Notes: generated from the letters alone by a model not told the origin. 31,206 nucleotides of DNA from Cyclostephanos tholiformis (GCA_036939975.1 JALLPB010000048.1:1-31206); one strand, 5' to 3'. Positions 19,857 through 29,559 are shown, counted from the stretch's first letter. Translations and numbers: made by a program.

Positions 19857-19894
19857 GATGTAATAATATTACATCGATGTAATAATATTACATC
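19857..19894. repeat. tandem copies of a 19-bp near-palindrome
   Basis: GATGTAATAATATTACATC occurs twice back to back (19857-19875, 19876-19894). Each has perfect 8-bp arms (GATGTAAT/ATTACATC) round a 3-bp centre, and the pair sits 50 bp before the transposase start codon. Confidence 0.9.
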
Positions 19895-19943
19895 TACCGC
19901 TACTTGTCTCACCTCACTTCTCTCACCGGTAGCTGCGACCGCG

Positions 19944-21414
19944 ATGGAAGCTGCCCCCCTTGCTGCATATGGCAGCATTCCCATTGATCCAACCTCTGTT
20001 GTAGTGGCCGCTGTGGCTTCTGCTGTTCGTTATATGGACTGGCAACATCGTAAGAAAAAAAAAGGCGGAAAAAGAGGAGCCACACGGATACGAATTCGGC
20101 GTGAGGTTCTACAAATTTATGACTGCCTTGGCCCTGTATATTTTCGCCGTGCCTATCGAATGACATACCAATCATTTTGGCGGCTGTACCATAAGCTTGC
20201 TCCTGGAATTGAGGCCGCTAGAGAGGCATATTATGAATACGAGAAGAGAGGGGGGAGGGCTGGAGGCAATTATGTTGACCCACCAATTCCAAATGGTCCA
20301 ATCTCTGGTAGTGCTCGTCTTGGCTGTGCTCTTCGTTATTTTGCGGGCGGTTCACCATATGACATAATGGTGAAGTTTGGTGTTTGCTACCAGGATGTAA
20401 TTGCAAGTGTCTGGATCGTTGTTCAGGCAGTGAACACATTAACAGAATTTCATATTTCTTATCCCTCCTCTTTTGCTACGCAAGAAAGAATTGCTCGCGC
20501 GTTCCAAAATGCTAGCTCTGTTGATTTTGACAATTGTGCTGGCGCTATTGACGGAATCCTAATATGGATGTTGAAGCCCACTAAAGAAGATGCGGAAAGG
20601 GCTGGAGTTGGTCAGAAGAAATTTTTTTGTGGCAGGAAGGGCAAGTTCGGGTTGAACTGTCAGGCTGTATCTGATGTATCTGGTCGTATACTAGATATTT
20701 CAATCACATACGGTGGATCTTCATCTGATTTGCTGGCGCATGAGGCAAGTGATTTGTGGAAGCAACTAGAGGATGGTATTCTCCGTCCTGGTCTGGTTTT
20801 GTATGGAGACAATGCCTATCTCAATTCCTGTTATATGGTAACTCCGTATCCCAATGTTGGAAATAATTCGCTGGAAAAGAGTAAAGACGACTTTAACTTT
20901 TTCCATTCGCAGGTAAGTGTTATGAACTGTTCGCTATTTTTATTGTTAAAGAGAAAAATGGTTCTATCTGACCAGCTTCTTACAGCTTCGCATTCGAGTT
21001 GAGTGTTGTTTTGGGATACTAGTTCAACGGTGGTCTATTCTGCGTGCTCCCATGCCTTGTAATTTTTCAATCCCAAAAATTATCGCGCTAGTAAATGCAT
21101 TGGCAAAACTCCATAACTTCTGCATCAACGAGAAAGAGGGCGATGCTGATGTTCTTCTCAACGTTGATGAGGAATACGTGATGACCAACACAGGTGGGTA
21201 CATTGAGATGGTAAGTGATGATCGTACACAGCACGATATCCCCATACCTGCTGCTATAATGGACTGCGGGCACCATTTTCAGGATGTGCCTCGTGCCTAT
21301 CGGCGATCGTGGAATAATAGAACTAATAATGCAGACGAGGAGCTTCCTCGCAAGAAAATGCACGACAAGGTTGTAAATTTACATGCATGCCGTCCAAATA
21401 GGATAACCAACTAA
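19944..21414 (+). CDS. PIF/Harbinger transposase (DDE_Tnp_4), 2 exons, apparently intact
   Basis: Exons 19944-20912 and 20986-21414 give 465 aa; the intron is GTAAGT to CTTACAG, phase 0. The family is clear from GSARLGCALRYFAGGSPYDI (helix-turn-helix-like region before the catalytic core), the catalytic Asp203 in CAGAIDGILIW, Asp289 in LVLYGDNAYLNS, and Glu329 in LRIRVECCFGILVQRW, followed by LVNALAKLHNFCIN. The intron falls between the second Asp and the Glu, so both exons are needed for activity. No stops or frameshifts are seen. The stop codon lies inside a tandem 61-64 bp duplication (21398-21522). The neighbour on the minus strand (21531-21890) looks like the second, DNA-binding protein gene of such elements, but it is cut short. 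Confidence 0.92.
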
Positions 21415-21522
21415 GAAATTAAATTAAACTAACCGTCTTACAACCAAATAAATTAAATTCGATAGGATAACCAACTAAATTAAATTAAACTAACCGTCTT
21501 ACAACCAAATAAATTAAATTCG
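21398..21522. repeat. tandem duplication of about 62 bp spanning the transposase stop codon
   Basis: Copies 21398-21461 and 21462-21522 are adjacent and almost identical (ATAGGATAACCAACTAA at the start, AATTAAATTCG at the end), differing by a 3-bp deletion. The first copy contains the last codons and TAA of the Harbinger transposase, so the duplicate is downstream of the gene. Confidence 0.9.
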
Positions 21523-21530
21523 TGATTTGA

Positions 21531-21890
21531 TTAGGTTGGGGGGGTACGATTATTACGCACCGGAGTAGCAACGGCAGGGGCCATCTTTTCCTCTGCCGCA
21601 CGAATCTCATCGTCAATCTCAGCCATTTGCCCAGTAAGCACATCCACCATAGTCTTGTTTTTTTTAATTGTCTCGACAGCAATCTGACGTACTAGATCTC
21701 GCTTCTGACCGCGCAAGTCATTGATTATCTGTGCCCCAACAGCATTAAGCTTTGAATTGGCCCTGATTTGAGCGGCGGCAACCAGCTTGGTCCCATATTC
21801 ATTGATACTAGCAGCCAACCGTTTTGTATGATCACGGGCAGGGGTAGTATCACTCATGCCGCTGACATCATCCCCCCCAGATAATGANTG
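21531..21890 (-). pseudogene. C-terminal part of the Harbinger partner (Myb-like) protein, truncated
   Basis: About 118 codons read on the minus strand from near the ambiguous base at 21888: SGGDDVSGMSDTTPARDHTKR, a helical stretch (INEYGTKLVAAAQIRANSK, GQKRDLVRQIAVETIKKNK) and an end RNNRTPP. The Ser/Asp linker followed by a coiled coil resembles the tail of the Myb/SANT DNA-binding protein that accompanies PIF/Harbinger transposases, and it is convergent with the transposase as expected. The Myb domain is missing: the frame reaches an unresolved base and then unrelated sequence leading into the satellite. The break could be a real truncation or an assembly junction. Confidence 0.5.
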
Positions 21891-22044
21891 CGGATCGCGC
21901 TGCCACAGGAATAATAGTCGATGCCAGAATAAGTTTGATAAAAAGGTAGACAATGGTAAATAACTTCAGTGTTTTGGTTATTTAGTAACAATCTATTTGC
22001 CACCATTATTATTTCATTATTGGATTTGGAGACTAAGTTACATA

Positions 22045-22870
22045 CAACTCCCTGAATCAATTCGGTTGTCCCCAAATTGGTTGGGGCATTCCCAAAATGG
22101 TTAGGGGATCCCGGAATTGGTTTGGGAATGGGTGTGACATCAATCCCCGAACCAATTCGGGGATCCCAAAACCAATCTGGGGATATTAAAATCACCGAAC
22201 TAAAAATGGGATCCCAGAATTGGTTTGGTGATGCGAGTTACATCAATCCCCAAACCAATTTAGGCATCCCCGAACCAATTTGGGAATCATGAAATCCCTA
22301 AACTAAAACTGGGTTCACCAAATTGGTTTCGGGATGCGTGTGAAATGAATCCCTAAACCAATTCAGGGATCCCCAAACCAAAAAAGGGAATATGAAATCC
22401 CCGAACCAAAACTGGGATCCCTGAATCGGTTCAGGGATGCGTGTGAAATGAGTACCCAAACCGATTCGGGGATCCCCAAACCAAAATGGGGAATATAAAA
22501 TCCCCAAACCAAAACGGGGATACCCAAACCAAAATGGGGATTATTTAGTGATCCCCGAATCGGTTTGGAGATGCCTGTGAAATTAATCCCCAAACCGATT
22601 TGGGGATCCCCAAACCAATTTGGTGAATAAGAGATGCCCGAACCAAATCGGGGATCCCCAAACCAAAATGGGGATTGTCTAGTCACTAATCAGAATCGGT
22701 TTGGAGATGTTTCTAAATTTGGAAAATGCGCCAAAGTCCCCAAATTAGAGGGGCATCCAAATTGGGGATCCGAAACCAATTTGGGGATCCCCCAATTGGT
22801 TTCGGCAGGGAAACTACGCCGTTCCGAATCGGGGAGTACCAGAATCGGTTCGGTCGTTCTTCCAAAACGG
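22045..22870. repeat. satellite of palindromic TTGGGGATCCCCAA-type units, higher period 103 bp
   Basis: About 830 bp made almost wholly of degenerate words such as CCCCAAACCAATTTGGGGAT in both orientations, often centred on GGATCC; TTTGGGGATCCCCAAA at 22599-22614 is a perfect 16-bp palindrome. A longer unit containing GGTTT...GATGCGTGTGA recurs at 22119, 22222, 22325 and 22428 (exactly 103 bp apart), then 22562 and 22698 (134-136 bp). Open frames through it (WFGDP-type repeats) are by-products of the repeat. It lies between the Harbinger and pogo relics. Confidence 0.92.
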
Positions 22871-23086
22871 GGACTAACATATACACCTCAATCACTTAAC
22901 ACATCAAAATGTCAGAAGCGCCACCACAATCTTGGATGCTACATTGCTGTAATTCTAGGGGATAAGCCAGTGCGTTGTCTATAGAACTTTAATCTTAATG
23001 ATAATTAGAAATGATAATCAATAATCAACAAATAAATTCTTCGAAATTAATATTATATATTATCATATGATATGCAACTCCCCCCC

Positions 23087-24552
23087 CTACTCTTCTTCGA
23101 CGTCGCCATCGTCCCCCTCGTTGGTGTCATTCTCTTTCAATTCATTAAAGATGAGTGTATTGTTGTCGTCGATCTTGTTTGGGTCATCACCGACAATCGC
23201 GTCATCTCCCTCAAACTCTCCATCACCCCCAAATACTCCAAAGTAGGAGTAGCCGGTCTTCCTCCAGGAATTCTTCAGGGTATTGTCTCGGCGGCAACGA
23301 TCCAATTTGCAACATCGCGACGAGTTGTGGCGGGGATTCGCTGATCGGGGTCCTGATCAGCGAGCCACGTGTTATACTCTGTCCTCAACTTGGCTTTGAA
23401 TGCCTTGTTGTACCCAATGTCAACCGGCTAGAGAAGACCGGTGCATCCAGGTGGAATGAACTCCACCTGGATGCCAAGATCCTGGATCACGTTGACGACG
23501 GTGGCCATCATGTGCACCAAGAAGGAGTCAAGGAAGAGGATGGGCACAACTCCTTCCGGGGCAGTTGCAACATAAGGTGCGAGGATCTCATAGATCCACT
23601 TGAGCATCGTTGGCTCATCAAACCATTCTTTTTTTGGCACGCGTAGATGATATTGCTTGGTAGTGTCACAAACTCATGACGCGCAATGTGCCCATCGGGT
23701 TTACCTAAATAAGCACACCGAGAAGAGACAATCAGCAAGAATACTAGTGTGAGTCATCGGGCGATGAATGTGTAACATATTATTTTCACTCACCTTTAAA
23801 CACTACCATTTGCTTCACACGTCGGCCTGATGCTGTCATCGTGACTGCTACTGTCACACGCTTCAAATCAGTTGCAGAGGTACTTAGATTCACTGTGCAT
23901 ATGCCAACATGATCGATTGTCATGCAAAAATCCATCACATGGAACACAGGGTCTGATCCATATTCATAATAAAGTCGGGATCACGGTTTTTATCCTGCAA
24001 GATTGGACAAATGTAATCGAGGAATTGGAGTGCCTTGGCTTCAACCTTGCTCGGATGACGCTGTGCCTTGTGGGTGGCCAAGCGATGGACCAGGCGGTGC
24101 TTTTTCATAAAGCGGGAGATAGATGCCTTCATCGCATGGTCTGACTTTGTTCCCAGTTCAGGAATCAATGACTGGGCCTTATGCGTTAGCGCAATGCGGT
24201 TAGCAGTTAGGCCCTTGCTGCGCCAAGTATCGATGAAGTCAAGCAGATCTTGAGTGATGTCCGTCAGTATACTGGTAGGACCTGAATGAAGACTGAATGC
24301 GTCGGGCCTAGATATGGCCGTGAACATCTCTTCTTTCTTCCTCCAGCGGGAAATCATGGATTGGTCAAGGCCCAAAGAAGACGATGCCTCGCTGTAGGTG
24401 AGGCTATCTTCTTCGACCATTTTCTGGATGACACGAAGGATATTGGCCTTCTCGCAAGTGCTGTACACATTGCGCTTCCTGTGAGGGCTATCGATTCTGC
24501 GAAGGGCCCGGGTATGACTGAAGCCGCTCTTGTTGTAGACATGGAGCTTCAT
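23087..24552 (-). pseudogene. pogo/Tigger-type (Tc1-mariner) transposase, degraded
   Basis: Minus strand, N- to C-terminus. From 24552: a helix-turn-helix (YSEASSSLGLDQSMISRWRK), a CENP-B-like second DNA-binding region (LTANRIALTHKAQSLIPELG) and FIMNMDQT with the first catalytic Asp. Beyond a -1 shift in a CCC run (about 23950) the frame continues FHVMDFCMTIDHVGIC to a GTGAGT...TTTAG intron (23793-23705), then KPDGHIARHEF. A second shift lies in a run of seven A (23629-23635 on plus, as T). VVPILFLDSFLVHMM carries the second Asp, and PPGCTGLL is followed by a TAG at 23428-23430 where Gln is expected before PVDIGYNKAF (third Asp). A third shift near 23270 leads to LKNSWRKTGYSYFGVF and an acidic tail. 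Two shifts are in homopolymers and might be sequencing errors; the TAG is not of that kind. Confidence 0.88.
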
Positions 24553-25039
24553 GTTTCGGTCATGTGAGACCGGCTACACAATGATGAACCCTTGGAACAG
24601 GTATATTATTGAGCGGCAACAAGCCATGCGCCAAAACATAAGGATTAGATTGGATTGGCGTAGGAACCATACAAAAAAACTATCTGCGCGCCAGCCCGGC
24701 AATTAGAGTACTCTCTTTCTGAAATTTTCAAAGCTATTGCCGCGTATCCGACGGTAATAGTTAGGTACGATAGGTAGAGGCGCCCCTCCGCCCACCGCCC
24801 TGGCCTTCACAAATAACTCTTGAACGGCAAGTTGCCATGGTCTCCGATGAGGTCGATTCGTGCTTCGGCATGGGCACGTCTTAATCGACGGTGACACTGC
24901 TTGACGGCGTTCGCTTACTGGCTGCACTTAGGCAACACTATCGACTGTTAACAGAAATTGTGGTTTGTTTGGCTTCATTGCTTCACACTCTGACTCCGAC
25001 CGTATTGTAAAATATAATCGGTCGATTTTCATACAAGTG
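24553..25039. other. intergenic region between pogo relic and peroxidase, no gene seen
   Basis: 487 bp holding the presumed 5' end of the pogo element and the promoter of the peroxidase gene. I searched for terminal inverted repeats of the pogo element by eye and found none that I trust. Confidence 0.4.
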
Positions 25040-26883
25040 ATGTGGACAGAGACCTCACTTGCACGTGCCGTGAACATAATCGGAATGGCACTTGCTATAT
25101 CGATAATGCATGCGAGTTATCTAGTGGTCAATGCACAAGGTGGAGATTATGTAGCTGTCGGTAACCAGACCTTTTACTTGCTAAAGGGGCAGGCGTTAAA
25201 TGCACAGGGCGCAATTCAACTAAGAGGCAGTGCTGTCGGAATGATATCGGCGCAAATGAATAAGGGAATGATTCATGGCAATACGAAGAAGAAGGGCAAC
25301 GCAAAGAAAGGCAATGCAAAGAAAGGCAACGCAAAGAAAGGCAATGCAAAGAAAGGCAATGCAAAGAAAGGCAAAGCAAAGAAAGGCAAAGCAAAGAAAG
25401 GCAATGCAAAGAAAGGCAATGCAAAGAAAGCCAAAGCATTAAAAAAGCAGTCCCCAAACCAGCAACCAGCAACTTCGCCAGCAGCACTGAATCGTCCTCC
25501 AGCAAACTCGCCTACTCGTTCCTCTTGCTTCTCCGTCGACACGTACGATTCTATCGACAGTGATATCGCGATCATTAAGAATAATGTGCGCTCTGAACAG
25601 GAACGAAGTCACTTCCTTGGAGGCATCGTACGATTGGCCGCGCACGACTTCATGGACTATGATCGACATGACCTTAGTAATCCAATGGGTTCCGATGGCT
25701 GTTATGATATGAATCATGTCTCCAATGGTGGCCTAGAAACGATTTGGTGTCGAGACTGTCCACTGAGAATGCTCTACAATGACAAGTATTCTCATCTATC
25801 GAGAGCGGATTTTTGGATCGCGTCTGCGAATGCCGTCATCCGACAAACGTCCATCGGCAATTCCTTGGATTTGAGGGACACCTTTGTTTGGGGCAGGAAA
25901 GATAGTGATGTATGCCGTGATTCTGGCCTGCGTCTTCCACAGTCTTCGGGCTGTGATGAGGTGGAGGGCGTCTTTCTTGAGAGGATGGGACTCACTTGGA
26001 CGGACGCGGTGGCACTGTTGGGGGCGCATACACTGGGCAGGGGCACCGGAAAGGTAAGGCATTTGGCGTTTATTGCCTATGGTTCTTCATGCTCCAATCA
26101 TAGCGTTCAAAATGTGTACCTTGCCTTATTTTTAGTTCTCGGGTCATGAGGGATCTTGGTCAAGTTCGGACAAAGAAGCTCAGGTAAGTCTCACTATTAT
26201 GATGAATGCTTCAACAATCGCCACGCATACGCTCATTGGCATCAATTACTTGAATTGTTATTGCTATTCATAAAGATATTTGACAAGAAGTATTATGAAG
26301 CATTCTTTACTGAAACTTGGAGGCCAAGGAACATGGGAGATGATACACAGGACTGGACAACTGGAAACGGTCAGAATAGAATGATGCTCAATACTGATGT
26401 GAGTTCAGTGAATCTGTATGCCTCTGACCTGATTATCTTTTTATACTAAATGCATCCCTCTCCCAATATTCCAGATTTGCCTTGTTTTTGATATAAAAGA
26501 ATATGTCGAGCAGAATATCCCGTGCTGCACGAGGACGAATAGTCATTATTCAAATGGCCAAGATAAATGCGTTGATAGAGAGGCTGCAGCCAGACGATGC
26601 CCCATGTATGCATCACATGATCATAGAAGGGATGCGACGGACGCTGTACGAGAAATGCTAGGCGGTGCGTAAATGAGTATGATGAGTATATTTTCACGTT
26701 CTGCTGTCATAGAATGGAAGTATAAACTTTTGTTTTGTTGTGATGAATTTAATCTCTCCAGGATCCCTTATTAGCAAGAATAACGCACCGTTCTACATAA
26801 ATTTCGCCAGAGCATGGAGGAAAGCTACCACTCTTGGCCTGACTAATTTGTCGCCCTTGAAGAGTAGCTGTGAAGATGTTTAA
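25040..26883 (+). CDS. secreted haem peroxidase with Lys-rich pentapeptide domain, 5 exons
   Basis: Exons 25040-26053, 26136-26183, 26276-26398, 26475-26664 and 26762-26883 give 498 aa with all phases closing. The start at ATG 25040 gives a signal peptide (AVNIIGMALAISIMHASYLVVNA). Residues 84-133 are ten tandem KKGNA-type pentapeptides, then a Pro/Ser/Asn-rich linker. The peroxidase domain (about 175-498) shows the distal site RLAAHDF, GSDGCYDMNH, HLSRADFWIASANAVI, RLPQSSGCDEVEGVF, and the proximal haem His in VALLGAHTLGR. Exon 2 (FSGHEGSW), exon 3 (IFDKKYYEAFFTETW) and exon 5 (NNAPFYINFARAWRKATTLGL) complete the plant/fungal-type fold. It should oxidise small substrates with hydrogen peroxide outside the cell or in the wall. 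The Lys domain could bind silica, polyanions or membranes (inferred). Confidence 0.9.
25289..25438 (+). repeat. ten 15-bp tandem repeats encoding KKGNA/KKGKA
   Basis: Ten in-frame 15-bp units, eight of the KKGNA/KKGKA form in near-identical codons plus slightly divergent end units, ending KKAKA. Nucleotide identity between units is high, so the array is recent or kept uniform. Copy number is likely to vary. Confidence 0.93.
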
Positions 26884-27189
26884 TTTGTGAGCGGGAGGAT
26901 GACAACATGTAGTATTCTGGTCGACGCAAGTTATAAGCGGCTCGTTTCGATTCATAACGTAACCTATAATAAATATACCGAGATACATAAGTTCACTTGC
27001 CAAGGAATATTTATATTTTTCTCATGAATGTAAAGTCAGTTAGTCATCTAAACCACAATCAGATCCCCCCTCCTTGCTTGAGTAAGGAAAGCTATGGTAC
27101 CATTGCAATTGAACACATGGCGTATGCAGCATTTATTCCCAGATAACAAAAATGAAAAATCAGAGTTAGATTTTCGTGGGTATGATAAT
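26884..27189. other. convergent 3' intergenic region, no gene seen
   Basis: 306 bp between the stops of the peroxidase (plus) and the double-SUMO gene (minus). AT-rich; it should hold both 3' UTRs. Confidence 0.5.
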
Positions 27190-27958
27190 TCAGGCCGAAA
27201 TCCACCCGCCTACTTGCGCAAGAAAAACATCGATCTGATCATCGTCGTCCAAATCCATGTCCGCGGGGGTGGATTCAGGGTTGATGTTTTCGCCATCCAA
27301 CATGAAGCGCACTGAAAATGTCAGCACGATATGGTAATGTCACACCGACGTTGAATTTTTTTGTGTTTGCATTCAATTTGACGAGGGCGCGCGTGCGTCA
27401 ATAATTATTCGTGAGAGTGATACGTCAAAAAAAATCTGTAGTGAATATGCCAAATAGAAAAGATTGGTTCTCACTAGCATTGGCCTCCACCCCCTTACGT
27501 GCCGCGTAAGTCGCAAAGACCTTCTTCATCCTCGTCGTCCTCTTGATCTTAAACATGGTCTCCTCGCCGGTCTGATCCTTGACACGGATCGTGATAGGCT
27601 CGTTGCCCCCCCCCCCTTCCCCCCCACCGGGGGCGGACTCCGGCTTGGTCTCGTTGTTGTACTCGTTGTCATCTCCGTCCCCGGCCCCACCCACCTGCGC
27701 CAGCACGCAGTCGATCTGATCGTCATTCTCGAGCTCGAGCATCTTGGGGGTGTCTGTTTCCGAGATTCGTTCGCCATCTAGGAGGAAGCGAAGGGAGGCA
27801 AGCTCGACGCCCCTGCGCTGGGCGTAGGCGCTGAAGACCTTCGACATCTTTGTCGACTTCTTGATCTTGAATAAAGTCGGCTCCCCCGTCTGATCCTTCA
27901 CTTGGATCGTGATGGTCTCGTTTTTGTCTTCCTCCGGCTTGGCATCTTCGTCGGACAT
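27190..27958 (-). CDS. tandem double-SUMO protein, 2 exons
   Basis: Exons (minus) 27958-27475 and 27311-27190 give 201 aa; the intron is GTGAGA to ATTTTCAG. Two SUMO (Rad60-SLD type ubiquitin-like) domains lie head to tail. The first, residues 14-91, starts ETITIQVKDQTGEPTLFKIK and ends ENDDQIDCVLAQVGG. A Gly-rich linker (92-119) includes a poly-Gly run. The second, 120-197, starts EPITIRVKDQTGEETMFKIK and ends DDDDQIDVFLAQVGG, followed by a 4-residue tail WISA that a SUMO protease would remove to expose GG. The start MSDEDAKPEED is the usual SUMO beginning, and AKPE resembles a SUMO-acceptor site. Single-SUMO proteins are about 100 aa, so this is twice the usual size. Whether the internal GG-AGD is cut, giving two SUMOs, or kept, giving a fused modifier, cannot be told. 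Confidence 0.93.
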
Positions 27959-28214
27959 TGCTGCGGGCGGGTGTGGATGCGTAGATGAGAGTTCGTTCAC
28001 AGGTAGACCGAAAAAACCACTTCGTTGATTGTCTCTTTTCTTTTTTATGTGTCTCTTCGCTAGCTCTCTGTCTGTGTGTCTTTTTGGATTTCCAAAGTGG
28101 GAGGTCTCATTGGCGGGAACTGGGGCGCTGGAGTGTATGGTAAGTATGTGGGGTAGGTAGATAAGTAAGGTAGGTGGTTTATTCAATACCTAATGGAGTA
28201 GATACATCACGACC
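27959..28214. promoter_or_regulatory. 256-bp divergent promoter of SUMO and CX9C genes
   Basis: The SUMO gene (minus) and the twin-CX9C gene (plus) start on either side of this segment. The SUMO frame stays open upstream into this region without a Met that fits the family, so the MSDED start is preferred. Confidence 0.45.
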
Positions 28215-28586
28215 ATGACGACGCTTGGCAAGGCAGCAGGATTAGCGGCGGCCCGAGGAATAGAACGATGCACGGCCAACATCCCCCCGCCCACTCGTTC
28301 AACGTCGGTCAGGGGTAGAAACGCCGTCGCTCAGTCCCCCTTCACTAGCTCCTCGAAAGACGACGGGGATAATCACAGCGATATTGCTAAGGACGATCAT
28401 CATTTTGGCGTGTGGCCGCCTAATCAAACAACCGTTATATTCCAACGCATGCAGGTAAAATGCCCGGACGCCATCAAGGCATATGCAAGATGCGTCATTA
28501 AAAAGCAAAATAGTGGGGCGCTGATACAAGGTGCATGCAATGATCATTTTCAGGTCGTCTATGATTGTTTTCGGTCGGTTCGGTAG
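28215..28586 (+). CDS. twin-CX9C (CHCH-type) mitochondrial protein
   Basis: A 123-aa protein in one exon with a start context of GACCATGACG. The C-terminal half has the pattern C-x9-C twice: CPDAIKAYARC and CNDHFQVVYDC, spaced as in a helix-turn-helix CHCH fold held by two disulfides. Such proteins are oxidised by the Mia40 relay in the mitochondrial intermembrane space and serve respiratory-chain assembly. The short second loop and the ending YDCFRSVR recall the complex I assembly factor NDUFAF8, but the match is by layout only. The N-terminal half is Ala/Arg/Ser-rich (GKAAGLAAARGIERC) and may be a presequence; the middle is acidic and Asp/His-rich. The gene is divergent from the double-SUMO gene. 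Confidence 0.8.
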   Translation: MTTLGKAAGLAAARGIERCTANIPPPTRSTSVRGRNAVAQSPFTSSSKDDGDNHSDIAKDDHHFGVWPPNQTTVIFQRMQVKCPDAIKAYARCVIKKQNSGALIQGACNDHFQVVYDCFRSVR

Positions 28587-29559
28587 ATAAGTGCGGGTGG
28601 GGCGCTAGGGCGGACGTCCGTATCAAATTTTATCTGGTATGCAATATGATAAATGTAACAATTAATCTTGAAAATCTGCAGCATGTGTTGAACCCGGTTC
28701 TCCTCCTTGCCTTCACTACCGACAACGTATAATTCTGCAATTCTTTTTCATTGCTGTTTTCTTTCACGAAACAGGTCAAGCACATTTATCATTTGTTCAA
28801 AATGGTACTTGTACTTACATTGCTGTACTTACATCCCAAATTTCATAGTCTTCTATTGAACTGCTACTGCTGCTATGTCTATCCGAATGTTGCAATGCTA
28901 AGTAGCTGTGGTTATTATTATTTGCGACAAAATCCAGAAAGCAATTGAGAAACCTCATTTTACGTCATCATATTCTCTGATCTATTTCAAATCTCTGATG
29001 TGAATGGCATTGTCTTCAAGCGGATCCTAACAATAGAGGTCAAGGGGTTAGGAAGAATGTAGGAACTCCTGGAGACATTCGTCTGGGCAAAGTTTTCCCC
29101 ATATTCCCTCCCTCCCCTTCTACGATTTAGCTAGATGGCCTCATGGTAAATGTTTGAGAAATTTTCTCTGCCAGAACTAAATTTACTAATTCATATGTTG
29201 CTACACTTGTTGGATGGATAGAAAGTAGGTAAATTGGAAAGACACGCCCCCCACATGATTGGTGAAGGTGCCACCTTCGTCGCCTTGCCCTGCCACCCCA
29301 GCTGCTGCCACTGCATCCAAATGCCCTTCCCCTGTTGATGCAACTCATTTTTCCATCCTGTGCATGGGTGGCAGCATGTGAATCTTAGTAAATGAAGATT
29401 AATTGTTAAAGGTGAGAGGCTCTGATAAATGCCTTCTCCCATGCTACGTCTAGTGATTGACCCAATAATTGGAGGCTACGGTAAGTCCCTGGGCTCCATT
29501 CTCACCCGTCAACTATTTTGATTAGAGCTTGCAAATCTTCATTTGGCAGTCTGTCACTG
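28587..29559. other. AT-rich intergenic region, no gene seen
   Basis: About 970 bp. Short open frames on both strands lack family resemblance. The minus-strand frames at 29127-29442 lie downstream of the copia relic in its orientation and might be decayed element sequence, but I cannot show it. Confidence 0.4.

Noticed and set aside
22298..22686. Minus-strand open frames with repeated WFGDP words
   Set aside because: They are produced by the palindromic satellite, occur in both orientations, lack a start context and have no family.
25128..25575. Antisense open frames with CLSLHCLSL or FALPFFALP repeats
   Set aside because: They are the reverse reading of the KKGNA-coding minisatellite.
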